From Pseudomonas viridiflava (lineage in GTDB: Bacteria > Pseudomonadota > Gammaproteobacteria > Pseudomonadales > Pseudomonadaceae): a stretch of 64,000 nucleotides of DNA. The stretch is from positions 270,690 through 334,689 of the forward strand of contig NZ_UTBZ01000164.1 of NCBI RefSeq assembly GCF_900580865.1, in the 5' to 3' direction. A program made the position numbers and the translations under genes. This document shows, piece by piece, positions 42,187-59,800 of the stretch (positions are counted from its first letter, which is position 1; each line of letters begins with the position of its first letter). Below the pieces are notes generated by a model that saw nothing but the letters and a program-made list of their open reading frames with translations, searched no databases and was not told where the DNA came from.

Positions 42187-42822
42187 TTAACCGCGAGCCT
42201 TGGCTGCTGGACGTACAACCAGGTTGCCGCCAGTAGCGCCAGGAACAGCACCCTTGACCAACAACAGATTGCGTTCAGCGTCCACGCGCACTACTTCCAG
42301 GGACTGCACGGTCACGCGCTCAGCGCCCATATGACCGGACATTTTTTTGCCCTTGAATACACGACCAGGAGTCTGGCACTGGCCGATAGAGCCTGGGACG
42401 CGGTGGGATACGGAGTTACCGTGGGTGTTATCTTGCCCGCGGAAATTCCAACGCTTGATCGTACCCTGGAAGCCTTTACCCTTGGACTGACCGGTTACAT
42501 CAACCAGTTGACCAGCGGCGAAGATTTCAGCGTTGATCAGATCGCCAGCCTGGTACTCGCCTTCTTCAAGACGGAATTCCATGGTAGTGCGACCAGCGGC
42601 AACGTTCGCTTTAGCGAAGTGGCCAGCCTGAGCTGCTGTTACACGCGAAGCACGACGCTCGCCGACAGTGACTTGCACTGCACGATAGCCATCGGTCTCT
42701 TCAGTTTTGAACTGGGTGACGCGATTCGGCTCGATCTCAATGACCGTGACCGGAATGGAGACACCTTCTTCGGTGAAAATACGGGTCATACCGCATTTAC
42801 GACCGACTACACCAATAGTCAT
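42187..42822 (-). CDS. rplC: 50S ribosomal protein L3
   Basis: 211 residues from the ATG at 42822 (MTIGVVGRKCGMTRIFTEEG); an ATG 33 bp upstream lies in the intergenic region. The RGQDNTHGNSVSHRVPGSIG stretch holds the Gln that PrmB methylates in E. coli. L3 starts 23S assembly. Confidence 0.97.
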   Translation of the reverse strand: MTIGVVGRKCGMTRIFTEEGVSIPVTVIEIEPNRVTQFKTEETDGYRAVQVTVGERRASRVTAAQAGHFAKANVAAGRTTMEFRLEEGEYQAGDLINAEIFAAGQLVDVTGQSKGKGFQGTIKRWNFRGQDNTHGNSVSHRVPGSIGQCQTPGRVFKGKKMSGHMGAERVTVQSLEVVRVDAERNLLLVKGAVPGATGGNLVVRPAAKARG

Positions 42823-42902
42823 GTTGTAAACCTCATGAGTGTACGGGGCTTTCACCCGCTATGGCCGCCCATTTCAGAGCGTTACACGACTAAGACCGAG
42901 TC

Positions 42903-43214
42903 TTAGCCGAGGCTGATCTGCACTTCCACACCGGCCGCAAGATCAAGCTTCATAAGAGCATCAACGGTTTTATCCGTTGGCTGGACGATGTCCAGAACGC
43001 GCTTATGAGTGCGGATTTCGTACTGGTCGCGCGCGTCTTTGTTGACGTGCGGAGAAACCAGAACGGTGAACCGCTCTTTACGGGTAGGCAGTGGAATTGG
43101 ACCACGCACTTGAGCACCAGTACGTTTCGCGGTTTCCACGATTTCCTGGGTTGATTGGTCGATCAGGCGATGGTCGAAAGCCTTCAACCTGATACGGATT
43201 TGCTGATTTTGCAT
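42903..43214 (-). CDS. rpsJ: 30S ribosomal protein S10 (NusE)
   Basis: 103 residues, [21 protein letters not shown]10 works in the 30S head and also as NusE, binding NusB and NusG in transcription-translation coupling. First gene of the S10 operon, with a consensus promoter about 60 bp upstream. Confidence 0.97.
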
Positions 43215-43276
43215 TGGATTTCAGACTCCGGCTGCTATTCCCACCGAGCGCAATACGCCCGTTAAAAGGAGGCGCA

Positions 43277-43305
43277 ATTCTATAGACGCCCCAGATAGGT
43301 GTCAA
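43277..43305 (-). promoter_or_regulatory. Sigma-70 promoter of the S10 operon
   Basis: On the minus strand TTGACA (43305-43300), 17 bp, TAGAAT (43282-43277). The -35 is perfect and the spacing ideal. A purine-rich CTCCTTTT-strand region follows. It lies just after the tufA terminator, so the S10 operon starts anew here. Confidence 0.85.
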
Positions 43306-43312
43306 CCCAATA

Positions 43313-43341
43313 AAAAAGCCCCCGCTGAGCGGGGGCTTTTT
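43313..43341 (-). terminator. Terminator of the str operon (after tufA)
   Basis: AAAAAGCCCCCGC, 3-nt loop, GCGGGGGCTTTTT, with T run on the transcript strand. 31 bp past tufA. Confidence 0.95.
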
Positions 43342-43371
43342 CAAAGCATCAAGCAAATTCTAAAAAGAGAA

Positions 43372-44565
43372 TTACTCGATGATTTTAGCTACGACGCCAG
43401 CGCCGACGGTACGACCGCCTTCACGGATAGCGAAACGCAGACCGTCTTCCATCGCGATGGTTTTGATCAGGGTAACAGTCATCTGAATGTTGTCACCTGG
43501 CATTACCATTTCAACGCCTTCTGGCAGCTCGCAGTTACCAGTCACGTCAGTAGTACGGAAGTAGAACTGTGGACGGTAGCCTTTGAAGAACGGAGTGTGA
43601 CGGCCGCCTTCTTCCTTGCTCAGAACGTAAACTTCTGCGGTGAACTTGGTGTGCGGCTTAACCGAACCCGGCTTAACCAGAACCTGACCACGCTCAACGT
43701 CGTCACGCTTGGTGCCACGCAGCAGAACGCCGCAGTTCTCGCCAGCACGACCTTCGTCGAGCAGCTTGCGGAACATTTCAACACCGGTGCAGGTGGAAAC
43801 GGTAGTGTCACGCAGACCAACGATTTCCAGCGGATCCTGAACGCGAACGATACCGCGCTCGATACGACCAGTCACAACAGTACCGCGACCCGAGATCGAG
43901 AATACGTCTTCGATTGGCATCAGGAACGGCTTGTCGATCATACGAACTGGTTCTGGGATGTAGCTGTCCAGAGTTTCAACCAGTTTCTTGACGGCAGTGG
44001 TGCCCATCTCGTTGTCGTCTTTGCCTTCCAGCGCCATACGAGCCGAACCGATGATGATTGGAGTGTCATCGCCCGGGAAGTCGTAGGTGGACAGCAGGTC
44101 GCGAACTTCCATCTCAACCAGTTCCAGCAGCTCAGCGTCGTCTACCAGGTCAGCCTTGTTCAGGAAAACCACGATGTACGGAACGCCTACCTGGCGGGAC
44201 AGCAGGATGTGCTCACGGGTTTGTGGCATCGGACCATCAGCGGCCGAGCAAACCAGGATAGCGCCGTCCATTTGAGCAGCACCGGTGATCATGTTCTTCA
44301 CATAGTCAGCGTGACCTGGGCAGTCAACGTGAGCGTAGTGACGGATCAGCGAGTTGTACTCAACGTGCGCGGTGTTGATGGTGATACCGCGAGCTTTTTC
44401 TTCTGGAGCGCTGTCGATCTTGTCGAATTCAACTACGGCCGAACCGAAAACTTCGGAGCAGACGCGAGTCAGAGCAGCGGTCAGAGTGGTTTTACCGTGG
44501 TCAACGTGACCGATAGTGCCAACGTTGACGTGCGGTAGGGAACGATCAAATTTTTCTTTAGCCAC
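43372..44565 (-). CDS. tufA: Elongation factor Tu, copy A
   Basis: 397 residues. GTPase motifs GHVDHGKT (19-26), DCPGHADY (81-88) and NKAD (about 136-139) are intact. It brings aminoacyl-tRNA to the ribosome. Last gene of the str operon. The encoded protein is identical to that of the second copy at 59930-61123. By eye the genes differ at about twelve silent positions, all near the two ends. Confidence 0.97.
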   Translation of the reverse strand: MAKEKFDRSLPHVNVGTIGHVDHGKTTLTAALTRVCSEVFGSAVVEFDKIDSAPEEKARGITINTAHVEYNSLIRHYAHVDCPGHADYVKNMITGAAQMDGAILVCSAADGPMPQTREHILLSRQVGVPYIVVFLNKADLVDDAELLELVEMEVRDLLSTYDFPGDDTPIIIGSARMALEGKDDNEMGTTAVKKLVETLDSYIPEPVRMIDKPFLMPIEDVFSISGRGTVVTGRIERGIVRVQDPLEIVGLRDTTVSTCTGVEMFRKLLDEGRAGENCGVLLRGTKRDDVERGQVLVKPGSVKPHTKFTAEVYVLSKEEGGRHTPFFKGYRPQFYFRTTDVTGNCELPEGVEMVMPGDNIQMTVTLIKTIAMEDGLRFAIREGGRTVGAGVVAKIIE

Positions 44566-44596
44566 GACAATTAACTCCTAGCCTAAAGGGGCTGAA

Positions 44597-46702
44597 TCAG
44601 CCTTGTTTTTTGGTTACGGATTCGACGATGTGCGACGGAGCCGTATCGTATTTTTTGAATTCCATAGAGTAGCTTGCGCGACCCTGGGACATGGAACGAA
44701 CGTCGGTCGCATAACCGAACATCTCACCCAGTGGAACCTCGGCACGGATAACCTTGCCGGACACTGTGTCTTCCATACCCTGGATCATGCCGCGACGACG
44801 GTTAAGGTCGCCCATCACATCACCCATATAGTCTTCAGGCGTAACAACCTCTACAGCCATGATCGGCTCAAGCAACTCACCACCGCCCTTCTGGGCCAGT
44901 TGCTTGGTCGCCATGGAGGCAGCCACTTTAAACGCCATCTCGTTGGAGTCGACGTCGTGGTAAGAACCATCGAACACGGTAGCCTTCAGGCCGATCAGCG
45001 GATAGCCGGCAACAACGCCGTTCTTCATCTGCTCTTCGATACCCTTCTGGATAGCCGGGATGTATTCCTTAGGAACCACACCACCTACAACTTCGTTCAC
45101 GAATTGCAGACCTTCCTGACCTTCGTCAGCAGGAGCAAAACGAATCCAGCAGTGACCGAACTGGCCGCGACCACCGGACTGACGAACGAACTTGCCTTCG
45201 ATTTCACAGTTCTTCGTGATGCGCTCACGATACGAAACCTGAGGCTTGCCGATGTTGGCTTCGACGTTGAACTCACGGCGCATCCGGTCAACCAGGATGT
45301 CCAGGTGCAGCTCGCCCATGCCGGAGATGATCGTTTGACCAGTCTCTTCATCAGTTTTAACGCGGAAAGACGGGTCTTCCTGAGCAAGTTTGCCCAGAGC
45401 GATGCCCATTTTTTCCTGGTCATCCTTGGTCTTAGGCTCTACGGCAACCGAAATAACCGGCTCCGGGAAGTCCATGCGAACCAGGATGATTGGCTTGTCA
45501 GCGTTGCAGAGGGTTTCACCAGTGGTGACATCCTTCATGCCGATCAGGGCCGCGATGTCACCAGCGCGTACTTCCTTGATCTCTTCACGGGCGTTTGCGT
45601 GCATTTGCACCATACGACCCACGCGCTCTTTTTTACCTTTAACCGAGTTGATCACGCCGTCGCCGGAGTTCAACACGCCCGAGTAAACACGGACGAAGGT
45701 CAAGGTACCCACGAATGGGTCGGTAGCGATCTTGAACGCCAGAGCCGAGAACGGCTCCGCATCGTCTGCGTGACGCTCCAGCTCGATTTCCTCGTTATCA
45801 GGGTCAGTACCCTTGATCGCAGGAATGTCGGTCGGCGCAGGCAGGAAGTCGATAACGGCGTCGAGAACCAGGGGAACACCCTTGTTCTTGAACGAAGAAC
45901 CGCAAACAGCCAGAACGATTTCGCCGGCGATAGTACGCTGACGCAAAGCAGCTTTGATCTCTTCGATCGACAGCTCTTCGCCTTCCAGGTACTTGTTCAT
46001 CAGCTCTTCGTTGGCTTCAGCAGCAGCTTCAACCATGTTGTTGCGCCACTCTTCAGCCAGCTCTTGGAGCTCAGCAGGAATGTCCTTGCGAACAGGGACC
46101 ATACCTTTGTCAGAGTCGTTCCAGTAGACAGCTTGCATGTTGATCAGATCGATCTGACCCTGGAAGTTGTCTTCGGAACCGATGGCCAACTGGATCGGCA
46201 CCGGAGTGTGACCCAGACGCTGCTTGATCTGACCGATCACGCGCAGGAAGTTGGCACCAGCACGGTCCATCTTGTTTACGTAAACAAGACGTGGAACACC
46301 GTATTTGTTGGCTTGACGCCATACGGTTTCCGACTGAGGCTCAACACCCGAAGTACCGCAGAACACAACGACAGCGCCGTCGAGTACGCGCAGGGAACGC
46401 TCAACTTCAATAGTGAAGTCAACGTGGCCCGGGGTATCGATTACGTTGAAGCGGTGCTCGTCCTTGTACTGCTTCTCGGAACCTTTCCAGAAAGCGGTGA
46501 TGGCAGCAGAAGTAATGGTAATACCACGCTCCTGCTCCTGCACCATCCAGTCTGTGGTCGCGGCGCCATCATGCACCTCGCCCATTTTGTGACTTTTGCC
46601 GGTGTAAAAAAGGACGCGCTCGGTGGTGGTGGTTTTACCAGCATCCACGTGAGCGACGATACCGATGTTACGGTAGCGGCTAATCGGAGTAGTACGAGCC
46701 AT
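44597..46702 (-). CDS. fusA: Elongation factor G
   Basis: 701 residues. GTPase motifs AHVDAGKTT (about 17-25), DTPGHVDFT and NKMDRAGA are present, and all five EF-G domains are complete. It drives translocation and, with RRF, ribosome recycling. Third gene of the str operon (rpsL-rpsG-fusA-tufA). Pseudomonads usually have a second EF-G elsewhere; it is not in this window. Confidence 0.97.
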   Translation of the reverse strand: MARTTPISRYRNIGIVAHVDAGKTTTTERVLFYTGKSHKMGEVHDGAATTDWMVQEQERGITITSAAITAFWKGSEKQYKDEHRFNVIDTPGHVDFTIEVERSLRVLDGAVVVFCGTSGVEPQSETVWRQANKYGVPRLVYVNKMDRAGANFLRVIGQIKQRLGHTPVPIQLAIGSEDNFQGQIDLINMQAVYWNDSDKGMVPVRKDIPAELQELAEEWRNNMVEAAAEANEELMNKYLEGEELSIEEIKAALRQRTIAGEIVLAVCGSSFKNKGVPLVLDAVIDFLPAPTDIPAIKGTDPDNEEIELERHADDAEPFSALAFKIATDPFVGTLTFVRVYSGVLNSGDGVINSVKGKKERVGRMVQMHANAREEIKEVRAGDIAALIGMKDVTTGETLCNADKPIILVRMDFPEPVISVAVEPKTKDDQEKMGIALGKLAQEDPSFRVKTDEETGQTIISGMGELHLDILVDRMRREFNVEANIGKPQVSYRERITKNCEIEGKFVRQSGGRGQFGHCWIRFAPADEGQEGLQFVNEVVGGVVPKEYIPAIQKGIEEQMKNGVVAGYPLIGLKATVFDGSYHDVDSNEMAFKVAASMATKQLAQKGGGELLEPIMAVEVVTPEDYMGDVMGDLNRRRGMIQGMEDTVSGKVIRAEVPLGEMFGYATDVRSMSQGRASYSMEFKKYDTAPSHIVESVTKKQG

Positions 46703-46732
46703 AAAGCCCTCGCAAAATTAGTGAAGCTAAAA

Positions 46733-47206
46733 TTAGAAGCGGTAGTGCGAGAAAGCTTTGTTGGCTTCAGCCATACGGTGCACGTCTTCACGCTTCTTAA
46801 CAGCAGCACCTTTACCTTCAGCAGCATCCAGCAGTTCGCCAGCCAAACGCAGAGCCATAGACTTCTCGCCACGCTTACGGGCGAAGTCTACCAACCAGCG
46901 CATTGCCAGAGCGTTACGACGGGAAGGACGAACCTCGACCGGAACCTGGTAAGTAGCACCACCAACGCGGCGCGACTTCACTTCGACCAGCGGAGCGATG
47001 GCGTCGAGTGCTTTTTCGAAGAGTTCCAGGGGATCGGTGCCAGCCTTACGGGTCGCAACGGTTTCCAGGGCACCATAAACGATACGCTCGGCAACGGCTT
47101 TCTTGCCGCTTTCCATAACGTGGTTCATGAATTTGGCGAGGATCTGGCTTCCGTATTTCGGATCGTCCAGAATCTCACGCTTTGCTGCTACGCGACGTCT
47201 TGGCAT
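46733..47206 (-). CDS. rpsG: 30S ribosomal protein S7
   Basis: 157 residues, MPRRRVAAKREILDDPKYGS. The conserved MNHVMESGKKAVAERIVYGA helix follows. S7 nucleates assembly of the 30S head and in E. coli represses this operon from the rpsL-rpsG spacer. That spacer is 107 bp here, long enough for such a site. Confidence 0.97.
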   Translation of the reverse strand: MPRRRVAAKREILDDPKYGSQILAKFMNHVMESGKKAVAERIVYGALETVATRKAGTDPLELFEKALDAIAPLVEVKSRRVGGATYQVPVEVRPSRRNALAMRWLVDFARKRGEKSMALRLAGELLDAAEGKGAAVKKREDVHRMAEANKAFSHYRF

Positions 47207-47313
47207 GATAAGCCCTCAAGCGGTCTTCAGGTTAGCTCGGGACAGATCCAATGGATGCGTGCCCGACCTTACTCTTATCGACTCAATAAAATGAAAATCT
47301 GCAAAACGGCCGA

Positions 47314-47685
47314 TTACTTCGGACGCTTGGTACCGTACTTCGAACGACCCTGGTTACGGCCTTTAACGCCGGAAGTATCCAAGGAGCCGCGAACGGTGTG
47401 GTAACGAACACCTGGCAAGTCTTTTACACGACCGCCGCGGATCAGTACCACGCTGTGCTCTTGCAGGTTGTGACCTTCACCACCGATGTACGAGGAAACC
47501 TCGAAACCGTTGGTCAGGCGCACACGGCATACTTTACGCAGTGCCGAGTTAGGTTTTTTCGGCGTAGTGGTGTACACACGGGTGCACACGCCACGACGTT
47601 GCGGGCAGTTCTGCAGCGCAGGTACGTCGGATTTCTCGACGATACGCTTACGCGGCTGACGTACCAGCTGGTTGATAGTTGCCAT
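47314..47685 (-). CDS. rpsL: 30S ribosomal protein S12
   Basis: 123 residues. Lys43 ([12 protein letters not shown]) and Lys88 ([10 protein letters not shown]) are both present, the wild-type state at the usual streptomycin-resistance positions. The Asp89 that RimO methylthiolates in other bacteria is also there. S12 monitors codon-anticodon pairing. First gene of the str operon. Confidence 0.98.
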
Positions 47686-47739
47686 CTACTAGCTCCACTG
47701 TTGTCTTGCGACGCTATTGTCTTGCAAGAAAAGCAAAAT

Positions 47740-47759
47740 GGCAGGAACGAATTCCCGCC
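47740..47759 (-). terminator. Hairpin with UUCG loop in the rpsL leader / after rpoC
   Basis: On the minus strand GGCGGGAA, loop TTCG, TTCCTGCC, followed by ATTTTGCTTTTC. It lies about 20 bp downstream of the candidate rpsL promoter, so transcripts from that promoter must pass it. It can be a terminator for rpoC read-through, an attenuator of the str operon, or a 5' stabilising cap. Confidence 0.6.
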
Positions 47760-47776
47760 AAATTTAGGGGATCAAG

Positions 47777-47805
47777 AGTCTAAAGAGGATCTTGTCCCCA
47801 GTCAA
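47777..47805 (-). promoter_or_regulatory. Candidate sigma-70 promoter of the str operon
   Basis: On the minus strand TTGACT (47805-47800), 17 bp, TAGACT (47782-47777). About 90 bp upstream of rpsL. The remaining part of the 47686-47901 gap shows no gene. Confidence 0.65.
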
Positions 47806-47901
47806 GGCAAGGCCCCGACCTCCCCGCCCTTCGAACCTCGACAAAATGTCTCGATTCGATGAACGGAGCGATCAGGGCCTTACGCTCATTTATCGCAGAA
47901 C

Positions 47902-52101
<4,200 letters not shown>

Positions 52102-52165
52102 GGCCTTTCCTCCTGGCGGAGCAGAGAGCGGGCAATCCTGCCCCGCTCTCGATTCGCGTCACGTG

Positions 52166-56239
<4,074 letters not shown>

Positions 56240-56385
56240 CAGCGTTCCCCAGCTTGGTCACCTGCTTGTTTGGCCCCTCCCGACGGGAGCAGCCAGAAAA
56301 TCGTGCAAACCCCATGGTTTGCTCCACCGCATCGGGTGGTTACAGCGCCTTTATCAGCACCGACCCAGTCGGCTGCCAATAACGG

Positions 56386-56414
56386 AAAAAGGCCGGTGGC
56401 AAGAGCCACCAGCC
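56386..56414 (-). terminator. Attenuator-type terminator between rplL and rpoB
   Basis: On the minus strand GGCTGGTGGC, loop TCTT, GCCACCGGCC, then TTTTT. It sits 46 bp past rplL. In E. coli a partial terminator at this place lowers rpoBC output relative to L7/L12. The rest of the 56240-56460 gap shows no gene. Confidence 0.85.
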
Positions 56415-56460
56415 ATCAGCCTGTCGCTTGACGCTCGGGCTGGAGGAGCAAAGTCGATGC

Positions 56461-56826
56461 TTATTTCAGCTCGACTTTAGCGCCTGCTTCTTCCAGCTTC
56501 TTCTTGGCGTCTTCAGCAGCTTCTTTCGAAACGCCTTCAGCTACAACCTGAGGAGCGCCGTCTACTTTCTCTTTGGCTTCTTTCAGGCCCAGACCGGTCA
56601 GTTCACGAACTGCCTTGATCACGTTAACCTTCTTCTCGCCAGCTTCCAGCAGAACAACGTTGAACTCGGTTTGCTCTTCAACAACAGCGGCAGCAGCAGC
56701 TGGACCAGCCGAAGCAGCAGCAGCGGTAACACCGAAAGTTTCTTCCATCGCTTTGATCAGCTCAACGATTTCCACTACGGATTTCTGGCCGATTGCTTCG
56801 ATGATTTGTTCGTTAGTCAGAGACAT
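56461..56826 (-). CDS. rplL: 50S ribosomal protein L7/L12
   Basis: 121 residues: N-terminal dimer part (LTNEQIIEAIGQKSVVEIVE), Ala-rich hinge (about 33-50) and C-terminal domain with GLGLKEAKEKVDGAPQ. It forms the stalk that recruits translation GTPases. 74 bp after rplJ. Confidence 0.97.
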   Translation of the reverse strand: MSLTNEQIIEAIGQKSVVEIVELIKAMEETFGVTAAAASAGPAAAAAVVEEQTEFNVVLLEAGEKKVNVIKAVRELTGLGLKEAKEKVDGAPQVVAEGVSKEAAEDAKKKLEEAGAKVELK

Positions 56827-56900
56827 GACTCAATTCCTGAATTGGGGGACGGCCTACGCGACCATCGAAATAAACAAAAAACGCGAGAAGTTGACGAGCC

Positions 56901-57401
56901 TTAGGCTGCAGCAGCTTCTTTCTGGTCGCGAATTGCCGCCAGAGTACGAGCCAATTTGCTGGTAGCGCCTTGAATCACGCTCATCAGCTGAGAAATTGCT
57001 TCGTCACGGGTCGGCAGAGTTGCCAGTACGTCGATCTGATTAGCTGCGAGGAACTTGCCCTCGAACGCAGCTGCCTTGATCTCGAACTTGTCCTGACCCT
57101 TGGCAAACTCTTTGAAGATACGGGCAGCAGCGCCCGGATGTTCGTTCGAGAATGCAATCAGGGTCGGGCCGGTGAACACGTCGTTGAGGACACTGTATTG
57201 AGTGTCAGCAACAGCGCGCTTGAGCAAAGTGTTACGTACAACACGTACGTAAACGCCAGCTTCACGAGCCTCTTTACGGAGTCCGGTCATTGCGCCTACT
57301 GTTACGCCACGTGCATCAACCACGACAGCGGACAGAGCGACTTTGGCAGCCTCGTTGACTTCAGCGACGATGGCCTTCTTGTCTTCGAGATTAATTGCCA
57401 C
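56901..57401 (-). CDS. rplJ: 50S ribosomal protein L10
   Basis: 166 residues, MAINLEDKKAIVAEVNEAA; the C-terminal helix is the base of the L7/L12 stalk. In E. coli the L10-L7/L12 complex represses the operon by binding the leader; a structured leader lies upstream here too. Confidence 0.97.
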   Translation of the reverse strand: MAINLEDKKAIVAEVNEAAKVALSAVVVDARGVTVGAMTGLRKEAREAGVYVRVVRNTLLKRAVADTQYSVLNDVFTGPTLIAFSNEHPGAAARIFKEFAKGQDKFEIKAAAFEGKFLAANQIDVLATLPTRDEAISQLMSVIQGATSKLARTLAAIRDQKEAAAA

Positions 57402-57591
57402 GGGTTTAACTCCTGCTTGTTACCGTTTCATTCGATCGGAACCGAATGTCGTTTTGGTGTCTGATTCGGTAAGGAACCGGGAGCACCATCTGCGTAGGCT
57501 TATGGTTTAAGACTTGCGTCGCCTACGGTCTTGGATAGCCCCCGCCAGGCAGGGACCCCAATCTTTCAATTGGCGCGAACCATCGCGCCAA
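57402..57591 (-). promoter_or_regulatory. rplJ leader with L10-type structured RNA (candidate)
   Basis: The 198-bp rplA-rplJ spacer holds two clear dyads: CGTAGGC/GCCTACG (57493-57499 with 57521-57527) and a perfect TTGGCGCGA/TCGCGCCAA stem (57570-57578 with 57583-57591). Position and length match the autoregulatory L10 leader known from E. coli. I did not fold it fully. Confidence 0.55.
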
Positions 57592-57599
57592 CCTATGTC

Positions 57600-58295
57600 T
57601 TACGCGTCCAGCGAGCTCTGGTCGATGACCAGACCTGGGCCCATAGTGGTGCTCAGGGTAACGCGCTTGACGTAGATACCTTTCGAAGAAGCTGGCTTGA
57701 TACGCTTCAGATCAGCGATCAGGGCTTCAACGTTTTCCTTCAGCTTGACGGCGTCGAAGCCCATCTTGCCAACGGAAGTGTGAATGATGCCGTTCTTGTC
57801 GGTGCGATAACGAACCTGACCAGCTTTAGCGTTTTTAACCGCGGTAGCTACGTCTGGAGTTACGGTACCAACCTTAGGGTTAGGCATCAGACCACGTGGA
57901 CCGAGGATCTGACCCAACTGACCTACAACGCGCATGGCATCCGGGGATGCGATCACTACGTCATAGTTCAGGTCGCCGCCTTTCATTTCGGCAGCCAGGT
58001 CGTCCATACCTACACGGTCAGCGCCGGCAGCCAATGCGGCCTCAGCAGCTGGACCCTGGGTGAACACAGCAACGCGAACGGTCTTGCCAGTGCCGTGCGG
58101 CAGCACAGTAGCGCTACGAACAACCTGGTCAGATTTACGCGGGTCTACACCCAGGTTCACAGCAACGTCGAACGACTCGCTGAACTTGACAGTCGACAGC
58201 TCAGCCAGCAGAGCAGCAGCGTCTACAATGTTGTAGGCCTTGCCTGCTTCGATTTTGCCGGCGATAGCCTTTTGACGCTTGGTCAGCTTAGCCAT
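57600..58295 (-). CDS. rplA: 50S ribosomal protein L1
   Basis: 231 residues, MAKLTKRQKAIAGKIEAGKA; GPRGLMPNPKVGTVTPDVA is the L1 signature. L1 forms the mobile stalk that moves deacylated tRNA out; in E. coli it represses its own operon. Its start shares one base with the rplK stop. Confidence 0.97.
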   Translation of the reverse strand: MAKLTKRQKAIAGKIEAGKAYNIVDAAALLAELSTVKFSESFDVAVNLGVDPRKSDQVVRSATVLPHGTGKTVRVAVFTQGPAAEAALAAGADRVGMDDLAAEMKGGDLNYDVVIASPDAMRVVGQLGQILGPRGLMPNPKVGTVTPDVATAVKNAKAGQVRYRTDKNGIIHTSVGKMGFDAVKLKENVEALIADLKRIKPASSKGIYVKRVTLSTTMGPGLVIDQSSLDA

Positions 58296-58726
58296 TACAC
58301 ACCCTCCACGTTAAGGCCCATGCTACGAGCAGAACCGGCGATAGTACGCACGGCTGCATCCATATCAGCTGCAGTCAGATCCGCGTTTTTGGTTTTCGCG
58401 ATTTCTTCCAGCTGAGCACGAGTAACAGTGCCAACCTTAACGGTGTTCGGACGAGCGGAACCGCTGGTCAGACCGGCCGCCTTCTTCAGCAGAACCGAAG
58501 CAGGGGTGGATTTGGTTTCGAAAGTGAAGCTACGGTCGCTGTAGACAGTGATGATCACTGGAGTCGGCAGACCAGCTTCAAGACCCTGAGTACGGGCGTT
58601 GAAAGCCTTGCAGAATTCCATGATGTTCACGCCGTGCTGACCCAGGGCAGGACCAACCGGTGGACTTGGGTTAGCCTGAGCGGCCTTCACTTGCAGCTTG
58701 ATGTAAGCGGTAATCTTCTTGGCCAT
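58295..58726 (-). CDS. rplK: 50S ribosomal protein L11
   Basis: 143 residues from the ATG at 58726 (MAKKITAYIKLQVKAAQANP); an ATG 12 bp upstream is less likely. L11 binds the GTPase centre of 23S rRNA and is needed for RelA activation. Coupled to rplA. Confidence 0.97.
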   Translation of the reverse strand: MAKKITAYIKLQVKAAQANPSPPVGPALGQHGVNIMEFCKAFNARTQGLEAGLPTPVIITVYSDRSFTFETKSTPASVLLKKAAGLTSGSARPNTVKVGTVTRAQLEEIAKTKNADLTAADMDAAVRTIAGSARSMGLNVEGV

Positions 58727-58797
58727 GAGGCACTCCAATTACGGGTTCGAACGCCTCGAAAGGCTCCCCGGTTACTTGCGCGTATATCCCAGTGACG

Positions 58798-58828
58798 ACA
58801 AAACCCCACAGCCTATGGCTGCGGGGTT
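58798..58828 (-). terminator. Terminator after nusG
   Basis: On the minus strand AACCCCGCAGCC, loop ATA, GGCTGTGGGGTT, then TT. A 12-bp stem with one G-T pair, 15 bp past nusG, so the secE-nusG unit and the L11 operon are separable. Confidence 0.8.
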
Positions 58829-58843
58829 GGGATGCTTGTTCAA

Positions 58844-59377
58844 TTAGACCTTTTCGACCTGACTGAACTCCAACTCTACCGGGGTAGAGCGACCGAAAAT
58901 GAGCACTGCCACTTGGATCCGGCTCTTTTCGTAGTTAACTTCTTCAACAACACCATTGAAATCTGCGAATGGGCCGTCGTTGACTCGCACCGTTTCACCT
59001 GGCTCGAAGAGAGTCTTCGGCTTAGGCTTGTCGCTACCATCAGCAACACGACGCAGAATTGCTTCTGCCTCTTTATCGGTGATTGGGGCAGGCTTATCGG
59101 CGGTACCACCAATGAAACCCATCACCCGAGGAGTATCCTTGACCAAGTGCCAAGTACCCTCATTCATATCCATCTGAACCAGCACATAGCCTGGAAAGAA
59201 CTTGCGTTCGCTTTTGCGCTTCTGGCCATTACGCATTTCAACCACTTCTTCAGTGGGAACCAGAATCTCGCCGAAGCCATCTTCCATGCCAGCCAGCTTT
59301 ACGCGCTCGACCAGCGAGCGCATCACATGCTTCTCGTAACCCGAGTAAGCATGCACAACATACCAACGCTTAGCCAC
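58844..59377 (-). CDS. nusG: Transcription termination/antitermination factor NusG
   Basis: 177 residues. The NGN domain begins MAKRWYVVHAYSGYEKHV, and the C-terminal KOW domain holds FEPGETVRVNDGPFADFNG. NusG binds RNA polymerase, suppresses pausing, and links it to Rho or to the ribosome via S10. Follows secE by 9 bp. Confidence 0.98.
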   Translation of the reverse strand: MAKRWYVVHAYSGYEKHVMRSLVERVKLAGMEDGFGEILVPTEEVVEMRNGQKRKSERKFFPGYVLVQMDMNEGTWHLVKDTPRVMGFIGGTADKPAPITDKEAEAILRRVADGSDKPKPKTLFEPGETVRVNDGPFADFNGVVEEVNYEKSRIQVAVLIFGRSTPVELEFSQVEKV

Positions 59378-59386
59378 GGGACACCC

Positions 59387-59755
59387 TTAGCCGACAATCA
59401 AGGAAACAAGCCAGCCGAGCAGGGAATCAAGCCCCCACAACAGCAACGCCATAACCAGAACAACAGCCACCACAATGAGGGTGGTCTGCGTGGTTTCTTG
59501 GCGAGTTGGCCAAACGACTTTACGAATCTCGGTGCGAGCTTCCTTAACCAGTACAAAGAAAGACTTGCCCTTCGCAGTCTGCAGGCCTACAAAGGCAGCT
59601 ACAGCAGCAATGGCAAGCAAAGCAAGTACACGGTACAGGATCGGCGAAGCAGAGTAATACTGATTGCCAACAACGCCAACAACCACCAAAGCGACAACTA
59701 CAAGCCACTTGAGCAGATCGAAGCGAGAGCCTTGAGCTTCAGCTTTAGGAGTCAT
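59387..59755 (-). CDS. secE: Sec translocon subunit SecE
   Basis: 122 residues with three transmembrane helices, the long form of gammaproteobacteria. The conserved amphipathic segment EARTEIRKVVWPTRQETTQT precedes the last, essential helix. It clamps SecY. Co-transcribed with nusG. Confidence 0.96.
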   Translation of the reverse strand: MTPKAEAQGSRFDLLKWLVVVALVVVGVVGNQYYSASPILYRVLALLAIAAVAAFVGLQTAKGKSFFVLVKEARTEIRKVVWPTRQETTQTTLIVVAVVLVMALLLWGLDSLLGWLVSLIVG

Positions 59756-59800
59756 CTATGAAGATCCTGTGAAAAGAAAGCCAGACACACCGAGTGAATC

